From JBBDYH01 sp040901795 (GTDB lineage Bacteria > Planctomycetota > Planctomycetia > Pirellulales > JALHPA01): a DNA stretch of 64,000 bases. A program made the position numbers and the translations under genes. The stretch covers positions 49,938 through 113,937 of the forward strand of contig JBBDYH010000087.1 in assembly GCA_040901795.1 (NCBI GenBank), written 5' to 3'. The notes below the pieces were generated by a model. The model was not told where the DNA came from. It made no database searches and saw only the letters and a program-made list of their open reading frames with translations. Every line of letters begins with the position of its first letter. Within the stretch, counting starts at the first letter, position 1. Positions 36,481-44,056 of this stretch are shown piece by piece.

Positions 36481-37734
36481 ATGACGTTCCCCACCCCGCT
36501 CAGCGCTTCACCAGCGCGCTTGGCAACCTCTGTCGCCCGCGTGCTGCGAGCGACCTGTCTGCTCGGCGTCGTGCTGCTTGGGCTGTCGCTGACACAGCAA
36601 GTGACAAATGCTCAGAAGCGAGGCGGTAATCAGCCACCGCCGGCAGAACCCGTTCTGCCCGCTGCCCGGTACACGCTGACATGGATCAATGGTGGCGCCG
36701 GATGGGAGGCGCTCTTTCCCCTCGACATTAACCAGTCGGGAGATGTTGCGGGGTGGGCCTTCGACATGAACCACACGGGTCCCGATTCCGCCTTCGCTCA
36801 CCGTTCCTCAACCGGAGTAAGCCTCAACCTGAATGAACTGACCGCCGACTGGTGGGACCTGAACGCGGCGGAACCCACATTGGCGGCAGGATGGCGGGCT
36901 ACTCGGGCGTCTGGCATTAACGATAACGGGCTCATTGCCGGCAGTGCCTCGAATGCCGACGCAAACCTGCCGAGTCGCGCATTCATCCTGGTCAGCGCGT
37001 TTGGTCCCGAACCATACTTCCTGCTCTTGCCGACCGTGGGAGCAGGCAATCACTACGGTTCTGCCATTAATAACCAGGGTGAGGCTGTGGGCAGCGCAAC
37101 CGATTTGGGCGTCGTTCGTTACAAGCCCAGCTTCGCAGGGAACTGGCCCTATTACGAAGCCACCTTGGCCATTCCAAGCGCCAATATCGATGGCGTGATG
37201 GATATCAACGACAACGGACATATCGTAGCACGAGCAAGCACTGGTGGTTCGTATCGGCAAAAGAGCACCGGCGAAACCGAGTTCGTTGCCGATCATCAGT
37301 TCTGGGCGGTCAGTAGCGGCCCGCGCGAGTTGATCAGTGGCCTACGTTCCTATCCCAAAAGGGGGACAAAGAACGGCCTCCCTGGTGGAGCATTACGAAT
37401 GCCTCTGTTCGGATTAACAACCGAGGCGCTAGTCATTCCGGACACGCTTTATGCCCGTGCCCTGAACGATGAAGGCGATATGGTTTTCGAAGACTCCGGA
37501 CGCGGTTTCCTGTACTACGATGCCATTAACCCAAGCACCGGAACTCTGTACGGCGTCAACGGCGACGGCATCTTGCCTTTGGATAAACTCGTCGCGAACC
37601 AAGATGCAGCTTGGTTAGACGGGGGCATGCGGGTGGATGGCATCAGAAATCGTGATGCCACCGCACTCGGCCAGATGTGTGGCTTTTTTCACGGCTCCTA
37701 TCGTGGCTTTCTGCTCACGCCGTATGTGCCCTGA
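36481..37734 (+). CDS. Exported HAF-repeat protein without PEP-CTERM tail
   Basis: The 417-residue protein has an N-terminal signal (LLGVVLLGLSLTQQVTNAQ). HAF-type repeats include SGINDNGLIAGSA, SAINNQGEAVGSA and DINDNGHIVARA. The end is a plain FLLTPYVP with no PEP motif, helix or Arg tail, unlike the related HAF protein at 52278, so it is probably released rather than sorted. ATG at 36481 has GGAGACC nine bases upstream. The ORF before it belongs to the kinase tail and the gap. Function unknown; the repeats are usually exported beta-propeller-like structures. Confidence 0.8.
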   Translation: MTFPTPLSASPARLATSVARVLRATCLLGVVLLGLSLTQQVTNAQKRGGNQPPPAEPVLPAARYTLTWINGGAGWEALFPLDINQSGDVAGWAFDMNHTGPDSAFAHRSSTGVSLNLNELTADWWDLNAAEPTLAAGWRATRASGINDNGLIAGSASNADANLPSRAFILVSAFGPEPYFLLLPTVGAGNHYGSAINNQGEAVGSATDLGVVRYKPSFAGNWPYYEATLAIPSANIDGVMDINDNGHIVARASTGGSYRQKSTGETEFVADHQFWAVSSGPRELISGLRSYPKRGTKNGLPGGALRMPLFGLTTEALVIPDTLYARALNDEGDMVFEDSGRGFLYYDAINPSTGTLYGVNGDGILPLDKLVANQDAAWLDGGMRVDGIRNRDATALGQMCGFFHGSYRGFLLTPYVP

Positions 37735-37943
37735 AGCCGGTGACTGTTGTGGCCCGACCGTGCTACTCACCCGACCATTGTTGTGGCACGGTCTCCCAAC
37801 CGCGCCATAACTGCCAAGAAATAGGCCGGTGAGCGTCGCCTGCAACGGAAGCGGTCACCAGCCCTTAAAGCTGGCCCTGGACGATCGGTTTGGGCGCCCA
37901 GGGCGTTGGCGTATTCATTTTACCGCAAGCCGGCGCGGTCGCA
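37735..37943. other. Intergenic gap before the convergent terminator
   Basis: No gene or RNA recognised. It contains only short pieces such as GGCCCGACCGTGC and CACGGTCTCCC and leads into the terminator at 37944. Confidence 0.3.
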
Positions 37944-37980
37944 TAAAAAATGCCACTGCTCGCGCCGCGAGCAGTGGCAT
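37944..37980 (-). terminator. Strong intrinsic terminator of the thioredoxin-like gene
   Basis: A perfect 14-pair stem (ATGCCACTGCTCGC against GCGAGCAGTGGCAT) with a three-base loop is followed on the minus strand by a run of six T. It lies 35 bases after the stop at 38015. Confidence 0.9.
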
Positions 37981-38014
37981 AACGAAAAATCCTAACTGGA
38001 ACTTTTCGGCTTTG

Positions 38015-38587
38015 TTAGTTCAAGATCTTCGCCGTATCGGCAAGGATCTGCTTGGCCGTCTTCTCATCCAGGCCGCCGGCGGGCAGCGCGTGGTTGGCGG
38101 CGACTTCGCCCTTGACGCAGATCAGCACCGTCACGTCGGCTTTGGGGTCGAGCTTGTACGACTCGGGACCGTTCGGCTGATCCTTCGGGGCGACCACGGC
38201 GATGTTGCTCGCCTCGGTCTCTTTGACGAGCTTTTCCGCCGCTGCCTTGGCGTGCTCTTCGTCGCGGCCACCGATCAGCGCCACAAACGCGGCCAACTTC
38301 TTCTCCTCGTTCTTCGCCACGACCTTGTCCAGCTCCTTAACCAACTTGGCCAGATTCTTGTCGGCCTTACGCGTAAAGACCATGACCATCGGTCGATTGC
38401 CCAGCTTGCAGCGATAGCACAGTTCTTCGCCGATCTTCACGCCGTCGTGCGGGTTGCCGGCCACCTTCACCACCTCGTACGCGCCAATTTCTTCACCCTT
38501 TTGCGGCCCGCTCTTCAACTCGGCGGCACGGGCCGACGCGGCCAACGCGAATACCACGGCCAGCCCCACAGCAGTTGCAACTCTCAT
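38015..38587 (-). CDS. Exported thioredoxin-like protein
   Basis: The 190-residue protein has a signal peptide (RVATAVGLAVVFALAASARA), then GEEIGAYEVVKVAGNPHDGVKIGEELCYRCKLGNRP with a CxxC (C57, C60). Helix and strand order (VMVFTRKADKNLAKLVKELD, AAFVALIGGRDEEHAKAAAEK, IAVVAPKDQPNGPESYKL) is compatible with a thioredoxin-like fold. It may handle redox or metal binding in the periplasm, but the partner is unknown. The ATG has AGGAGG and a perfect terminator follows. Confidence 0.82.
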   Translation of the reverse strand: MRVATAVGLAVVFALAASARAAELKSGPQKGEEIGAYEVVKVAGNPHDGVKIGEELCYRCKLGNRPMVMVFTRKADKNLAKLVKELDKVVAKNEEKKLAAFVALIGGRDEEHAKAAAEKLVKETEASNIAVVAPKDQPNGPESYKLDPKADVTVLICVKGEVAANHALPAGGLDEKTAKQILADTAKILN

Positions 38588-39040
38588 TACGTACTCCTCC
38601 TGGAAAACAGAGATGGAAACACGGACTTGTCGAACGCAGGTATGGATCGAGCTGGGCCGCAAGCGACCTAAACTCGCAGGTTCTTCGGGCCAACAAAACG
38701 GCGGGACAACGGGGATGTTTACGGTGGGAAGCGATCCAAGGTTCGCGGAATCTTTCGACCAACGGTTATAGCTGCCAGCCCTCCATCTAACCGGGGCCGC
38801 TCCGTTCGCCCATCTTAGCGCCCGTGATTTGAATTGCAACCCTTCCACGGCGATTCGATTGCTTGGATTTGCGGCCCACGACAGCATGGGTGTAGCTTGC
38901 AGGCCGCAAAACAAGCGCCGTAGAATGCCAGGTAGCGGGACGGCGCTTTGGCGCCTACGCAGAAGACGTTGGCTTTACTTTGTTTACGGCGACGTATCAG
39001 AACCGTCGCTGCACTGATTCTTATCTCAGGAGGCATTCCG
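38588..39040. other. Divergent intergenic region
   Basis: About 450 bases between the thioredoxin-like gene and the aldehyde dehydrogenase. No conserved frame, RNA or repeat was recognised; it must hold both promoters. Confidence 0.35.
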
Positions 39041-40513
39041 ATGGCCACCGTGCTCGAAACCACCCGGCAGCCGCAGGTCCGTCAAACGCAATGTTTCATC
39101 GGGGGCCAGTGGGTTCCCGCCGCCAGCGGCAAGACGTTCGAGACCGTTAACCCTGCCACCGAGGAAGTGATCGCCGACGTCGCTGCGGGCGACAAGGCGG
39201 ATGTCGACCTGGCGGCCAAAGCCGCACGCAAGGCGTTCGAAACCGGCCCCTGGGCCAAAATGGACGCGCGCGACCGCGGGCGATTGATCTATAAGCTCGC
39301 GGACCTGATCGAGGAGGAGTTCGATGAGTTGGCGGCGCTCGAAACGCTCGACAATGGCAAGCCGATCCGAGATTCACGCGCCGCCGATTTGCCGCTGGTG
39401 ATCGACTGTCTGCGCTACTACGCCGGCTATGCTGACAAGATCCATGGGCAGACGATTCCCGTTCGCGGCAACTACTTCACGTATACACGCCGTGAGCCTG
39501 TCGGGGTGGTCGGCCAGATCATTCCCTGGAACTTCCCGATGTTGATGGTCGCCTGGAAGTGGGGGCCGGCGCTGGCCGCCGGTTGCACGATCGTTATGAA
39601 ACCCGCCGAGCAGACGCCGCTCACCTGCCTTCGCATGGCGCGGCTGGCGCAGAAAGCGGGCATTCCCGATGGCGTCATCAACATAGTGCCTGGCTACGGC
39701 GAGACGGCGGGCGCGGCGATCGTCAAGCACCCAGGCATCGACAAGGTCGCGTTCACCGGCTCCGGCGAGACCGCGCAATTGATCATGCGCGACGCGGCGA
39801 CGACGCTCAAGCGGCTGACGTTCGAGCTCGGCGGCAAGAGTCCAAACATCGTCTTTGCCGACTCGGATCTCGAAGCGGCCGCGGCCGGCTCGCACTTCGG
39901 GCTGTACTTCAACCAGGGCCAATGCTGCTGCGCCGGCAGCCGATTATTCGTCGAAGATAAGGTCTACGACAAATTCGTCGATCGGTTGTCATCGATGAAC
40001 AAGACGCGAAAGCTCGGCGATCCGTTTGATCCGGACACGGAGCAAGGCCCGCAGGTCGACCAGGCGCAATTTGATAAGGTCATGCACTACATCGGTGTCG
40101 GGCAGAAGGAAGGTGCGCAGATGCTGACCGGCGGCACGCGCTGGGGAAACCGGGGCTACTACATCGAGCCGACGCTGTTCACCGGCGTCACCGACGACAT
40201 GGCGATCGCCAAGGACGAGATCTTCGGCCCCGTGATGTCGATCCTGCGGTTCAAGGACCTCGACGAGATTGTCGAGCGCGCCAACAAGACGACGTACGGC
40301 CTGGCGGCGGCGGTCTGGACGCGCGACGTCGCCAAGGCGCATTACCTGGCGAACAAGATTCGCGCGGGCACCGTGTGGGTGAACTGCTACGACGTCTTTG
40401 ACGCCGCGGCCCCCTTCGGCGGCTTCAAGATGAGCGGCATGGGCCGCGAACTCGGCGAGCGCGGGCTGGATGCCTACACCGAATGGAAGACGGTCACGGT
40501 GAGCTTGGCGTAG
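39041..40513 (+). CDS. NAD(P)-dependent aldehyde dehydrogenase
   Basis: The 490-residue enzyme oxidises aldehydes to acids. It has the IIPWNFPMLMV oxyanion region, KPAEQTP, FTGSGETAQLI, FELGGKSPNIV (general base E262) and the nucleophile in GQCCCAGSR (C295-297). The GPVM and PFGGFKMSGMGRELGE motifs are intact and the length fits. An AGGAGG sits before the ATG at 39041. Substrate range cannot be read. It is a stand-alone gene. Confidence 0.95.
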   Translation: MATVLETTRQPQVRQTQCFIGGQWVPAASGKTFETVNPATEEVIADVAAGDKADVDLAAKAARKAFETGPWAKMDARDRGRLIYKLADLIEEEFDELAALETLDNGKPIRDSRAADLPLVIDCLRYYAGYADKIHGQTIPVRGNYFTYTRREPVGVVGQIIPWNFPMLMVAWKWGPALAAGCTIVMKPAEQTPLTCLRMARLAQKAGIPDGVINIVPGYGETAGAAIVKHPGIDKVAFTGSGETAQLIMRDAATTLKRLTFELGGKSPNIVFADSDLEAAAAGSHFGLYFNQGQCCCAGSRLFVEDKVYDKFVDRLSSMNKTRKLGDPFDPDTEQGPQVDQAQFDKVMHYIGVGQKEGAQMLTGGTRWGNRGYYIEPTLFTGVTDDMAIAKDEIFGPVMSILRFKDLDEIVERANKTTYGLAAAVWTRDVAKAHYLANKIRAGTVWVNCYDVFDAAAPFGGFKMSGMGRELGERGLDAYTEWKTVTVSLA

Positions 40514-40642
40514 AACGACAAAGCCAAGCCCCTTTTCGCTATCAACTCGTGTATTCGTTTCGCGTCGCGGGCGAGTTATGATGACTTACAGGTGGTACCA
40601 TCCTGTTTTGCACCGTTCAAATTTCATCGTCCAGGCGCCGCC

Positions 40643-41383
40643 ATGAGCACACAAGAAGTACTACCAACGGCTGCCGCACCAGTAGTCGTGCCGACCAAGG
40701 GACCTCCGGTCGAGGCCGCGCCCGGATTGTTGCTGGAACAGGTCCATCGATTCTCGGTTGAAGAGTATCACCGGATGGGTGAGGCGGGGGTCATTTCCCC
40801 ACAACGGCGTACGGAGCTCATCGAGGGAATTGTCGTTGATATGACGCCCATCAGCATTGCTCACCGGTACGCCGTGGACGCGTTACTAGAGATTCTGCCC
40901 CGGATGCTGAAGCCGGATTGGTATCCGAGTGGGCAGAATCCGCTGCAGCTTTCGAGGAGTGAACCGGAACCGGATGTCGCAATACTGCGCGGATCATTTC
41001 GCGACTACCATGATCGTCATCCGCAGCCCAAGGATGCCGGACTTGTGATCGAAGTGGCCGAGACCTCGTTGGACTACGACCGACGCACAAAGGGCTTCCT
41101 CTATTCCAAGCACAATGTGCCTGAATATTGGATCGTGAATCTGGTAGAGGACTGTGTTGAAGTGTATCGCCCCGGACCGGGCCAAGCGGAGCGTTTCCTT
41201 CCAGCCGAAACCTTCGGAATAGGAAGCGAAGTGCCATTGGCGCTTGCCGGCCGGAATTATGGGTCCGTTCGCGTCGCCGACTTGATCGTCGTCGGCCGGA
41301 GCGAGTCGTTGGAGACTGAAAAATGCCGGATAGTCCTCTCGAGTTCGATGCTCTTGTCTCCAGCGATCACCGTATCGATCTGA
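40643..41383 (+). CDS. Uma2-family (DUF820) putative restriction-endonuclease-fold protein
   Basis: The 246-residue protein has SVEEYHRMGEAGVISPQRRTELIEGIVVDM with SIAHRYAV, then PLQLSRSEPEPDVAILR and DAGLVIEVAETSLDYDR...KHNVPEYWIVNL, the D...ExK-like core of the family. The family is abundant in planctomycetes and cyanobacteria, and its biological role is unsettled. The final 61 bases overlap the start of the antitoxin gene in another frame. ATG at 40643 chosen. Confidence 0.88.
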   Translation: MSTQEVLPTAAAPVVVPTKGPPVEAAPGLLLEQVHRFSVEEYHRMGEAGVISPQRRTELIEGIVVDMTPISIAHRYAVDALLEILPRMLKPDWYPSGQNPLQLSRSEPEPDVAILRGSFRDYHDRHPQPKDAGLVIEVAETSLDYDRRTKGFLYSKHNVPEYWIVNLVEDCVEVYRPGPGQAERFLPAETFGIGSEVPLALAGRNYGSVRVADLIVVGRSESLETEKCRIVLSSSMLLSPAITVSI

Positions 41384-41526
41384 AGGTGCCACTACCGGCT
41401 GGTCAGCGCGTCCGCGTGCTTATCGTTGCGGAAGACGAGGAGCTCCGCGATCTAATGCGGGCGGCTGAAAGCAGTATCGATTTCTGGGACAATCCGCTCG
41501 ATGACGAGGATTGGAACAATGCCTAA
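41323..41526 (+). CDS. Small antitoxin-like protein upstream of a MazF-type toxin
   Basis: The 67-residue protein (MPDSPLEFDALVSSDHRIDL...) has a short beta start and an acidic tail ending in IDFWDNPLDDEDWNNA, as in antitoxins paired with PemK/MazF toxins. It starts within the Uma2 gene (GGAGACTGAAAA before ATG) and overlaps the toxin start by eight bases (ATGCCTAA). The role is inferred mainly from the gene order. Confidence 0.78.
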   Translation: MPDSPLEFDALVSSDHRIDLKVPLPAGQRVRVLIVAEDEELRDLMRAAESSIDFWDNPLDDEDWNNA

Positions 41527-41859
41527 CCAGGGGGACATCGTTCTGATACCGATTCCATTTACGGATCTTTCGACCCAGAAGAGAAGGCCAGTCATCGTTA
41601 TATCCAACGATAGATACAACCAAGCGGCGGCCGACGTTGTTGTGGTCGCGATGACGTCTACGCCCCCGAGGGGCAGTTTCAGTTTCGTGATAGATTCTGT
41701 GGACTTGACCGAAGGTCGGCTGAATCGGTCAGGAACCGTACGCGTTGACCGGCTCTTTACACTCGCCAGTCAATCATCGCCAAACGGTTCGGACGAGTGG
41801 GAGCTCCAGTGCTCGAAACAATTCGGCAGAAGCTGACTGAATTAACCAGCGGTTCTTGA
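41519..41859 (+). pseudogene. mazF: MazF/PemK-type toxin, frameshifted near the C-terminus
   Basis: Residues 1-85 are a normal MazF-type ribonuclease (GDIVLIPIPFTDLSTQKRRPVIVIS, then TVRVDRLFTL). The continuing frame ends oddly at 41836 (ASQSSPNGSDEWELQ). The correct family ending, SIIAKRFGRVGAPVLETIRQ, is present one base back, in the -1 frame from about 41770 to a TGA at 41857-41859. A single-base deletion (or assembly error) near 41768-41772 explains both. If real, the toxin lacks its last helix. Confidence 0.86.
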
Positions 41860-41870
41860 GTGCAAGATAG

Positions 41871-42668
41871 ATGCTCGTCAAATGGGCCAAGACGATCAAG
41901 CTAAAACTGTCGTGGGACGACTTTCTCCGCTTGCCGCAGAATCCGGCATACAAGTACGAGTACTTGGATGGCGAGGCGTGGCTCGCGCCACATGCGAAGC
42001 TGTACCACGCCGTGCTTGAGCTCGCCGACTTTCGGTCGCCCGAGCCGGATTTGTTAAACGACCAGGTGCAGATTCGACGGCTTGAGGATCACGATTGGGA
42101 GAACCTCCCAGGCGTATTTGTCTCGGCGTTCGCGCGGGTTTCGCCGTTCGCTTACCTCGATGATGAAGAACAGCTTGCCGCGGCACGCGACTGCTTGGGC
42201 TTCACCCGCAGCGGCGGCAACGGCCAGATCATTCCCGACGCGACCGTTGTGGCGCTCGACCCCAAGGACGGTTCCGTCGTCGGTGGCTTCCTGGTGACGC
42301 TCGTGCCCGACATACCACTAAGCGACGCAGACTTCGGCCACGTGCCGAAGAAGAACGTGTCGCGGCGTCAGAAACTCGTACCCCATTTGACCTGGGTGTT
42401 TGTGAAGTTCTGGAGTGCCCGTCACGGCATCGCAACGGCAATGCTCGCAGAGGCCGCCGAGTCGCTGCGAGGGCTCGGCCATACCCGCATGACGACGACC
42501 TTTTTGCTGGGCAACGAGTCGAGTACGCTATGGCATTGGCGAGTGGGATTCCGGCTTGCGGCGTATTCAATGTCGCAGCGTCAGTTTGAGCGACGCACCG
42601 CGAAGGTTTCAAGCGAGCCTGACGTGGCGTCGGAGCCAACACCGCAGAGAAAATACGCTAAAAAATGA
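41871..42668 (+). CDS. GNAT-family N-acetyltransferase with Uma2-like N-terminus
   Basis: The 265-residue protein opens LSWDDFLRLPQNPAYKYEYLDGEAWL, similar in pattern to the strand-turn start of DUF820 proteins. It then has a GNAT domain (about 65-250) with PKKNVSRRQKLVPHLTWVFVKFWSARHGIATAMLAEAAESLRG and LGNESSTLWHWRVGFRLA. The stop overlaps the next gene as ATGA. The acceptor is not known. Confidence 0.82.
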   Translation: MLVKWAKTIKLKLSWDDFLRLPQNPAYKYEYLDGEAWLAPHAKLYHAVLELADFRSPEPDLLNDQVQIRRLEDHDWENLPGVFVSAFARVSPFAYLDDEEQLAAARDCLGFTRSGGNGQIIPDATVVALDPKDGSVVGGFLVTLVPDIPLSDADFGHVPKKNVSRRQKLVPHLTWVFVKFWSARHGIATAMLAEAAESLRGLGHTRMTTTFLLGNESSTLWHWRVGFRLAAYSMSQRQFERRTAKVSSEPDVASEPTPQRKYAKK

Positions 42669-43939
42669 GCTATCCACAGTTTTTTCGCGTTCGCCAATCC
42701 TTTGAGCGCCCGCGCGTTGAGGACATTCCCGGCACGGTCGAGGCCGAGCTGAGCCGGCTGCAACTGGCCGATAGAATCCGACCGGGGCAAACGGTCGCGA
42801 TTACCGCCGGTAGCCGGGGCATCATCAATATTCGCGTGATCTTGCGCGCCGCGATCAATCATTTCAAACGACTCGGCGCACGCCCGTTCATCGTGCCGTC
42901 AATGGGTAGCCACGGCGGCGGCACGCCCGCGGGACAGGTCGAAGTACTGGCCTCCTATGGCGTGACCGAAGAGTATTGTGGCTGCCCGATCAAGGCCAGC
43001 ATGGAGACCGTCGTCATCTGCCAGACGACCGAAGGGTTCCCCGTCCACTTTGACCGCCACGCCTACGAGGCCGACCACGTGCTCGTCTGCGGCCGTGTCA
43101 AGCCACATACCGATTTTACCGGCGACATCCAAAGCGGCCTGATGAAGATGATGCTCATCGGTCTGGGGAAGCACGAGGGCGCGAAGGTCTATCATCGCGC
43201 GATCCACGACTACAGCTTTCCGCAGATCGTCCGCAGCGTGGCTGGGCGCGTGCTCAAAGAGTGCAAGATCGTCGCCGGCCTGGCGGTCATCGAGAACGGC
43301 TACGACGAAACGGCGCAGATCACCGCCGTCCGGCCCGAGGAGATCGAAGAGCGCGAAAAGGAGCTGTTGCTAGTGGCGACGCGCCTCATGCCGCGGCTGC
43401 CGTTTCGCGAAGTCGATATCCTGGTGATCGACGAGATCGGCAAGAACATCAGCGGCACGGGGATGGATACGAACGTCGTCGGCCGCAAGTTCAACGATCA
43501 TGCGGCGATTGAAAACGAATGGCCCAAAGTGCGGCGGATCGTCGTCCGCTCGCTCACGGAACAAACGCACGGCAACGCGGCCGGAATCGGCATGGTAGAG
43601 TTTTGTCGCACACAGGCGCTCGCGCAAATGGACCGGCAGAAGACCTGGGTCAACGCCCTGACCGCCGGACACATCTCCAGCGTCATGATTCCGCTGCACT
43701 ACGATAGCGACCGGGAGATCCTGGATAACGCGCTGCCGACGATCGGCCTGCGCGAGCCGACCGACGCGAGGGTGCTGTGGATCAAGAACACGCTGGAGTT
43801 GGCCGAAGTCGAGTGCTCGGCGGCGTATCTGCAAGAAGCCCGGTCGCGGAGTGATCTGGAGATCATTGCTCCTGTGCGACCGCTTGGATTTGACGCGGCC
43901 GGGAATTGGCCGCGCTTTTCGCAGGAGGTGGGGGGATGA
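42665..43939 (+). CDS. LarA-like (DUF2088/lactate racemase N-domain) protein
   Basis: The 424-residue protein has the N-terminal beta-strand and nucleotide-like loop (IRPGQTVAITAGSRGI, GARPFIVPSMGSHGGGTPAGQ). It also has the family segment GCPIKAS, HVLVCGRVKPHTDFTGDIQSGLMKMMLIGLGKHEGA. It resembles lactate racemase homologues without the Lar nickel-pincer genes nearby, so the reaction is unknown. The ATG sits in a four-base ATGA overlap. The final codons (SQEVGG and stop) lie in a purine-rich inverted repeat. Confidence 0.85.
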   Translation: MSYPQFFRVRQSFERPRVEDIPGTVEAELSRLQLADRIRPGQTVAITAGSRGIINIRVILRAAINHFKRLGARPFIVPSMGSHGGGTPAGQVEVLASYGVTEEYCGCPIKASMETVVICQTTEGFPVHFDRHAYEADHVLVCGRVKPHTDFTGDIQSGLMKMMLIGLGKHEGAKVYHRAIHDYSFPQIVRSVAGRVLKECKIVAGLAVIENGYDETAQITAVRPEEIEEREKELLLVATRLMPRLPFREVDILVIDEIGKNISGTGMDTNVVGRKFNDHAAIENEWPKVRRIVVRSLTEQTHGNAAGIGMVEFCRTQALAQMDRQKTWVNALTAGHISSVMIPLHYDSDREILDNALPTIGLREPTDARVLWIKNTLELAEVECSAAYLQEARSRSDLEIIAPVRPLGFDAAGNWPRFSQEVGG

Positions 43940-44056
43940 CGAGGGAGATAGGGGGATGAAAAGAGAGATGGGGGGATGACCAATATCGACTGCTATGCTT
44001 ATCTCCCTATCTCCGCTGCCATCCCCTTATCTCCTCTTACATCCCCCTATCCCCTT
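43928..44056. repeat. Purine/pyrimidine inverted repeat between convergent genes
   Basis: The left side repeats GGGGGATGA / GAGATAGG units and the right side holds the complementary ATCTCCCTATCTCC and ATCCCCCTATCCCC. It provides or touches the stops of both flanking genes. Confidence 0.6.
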
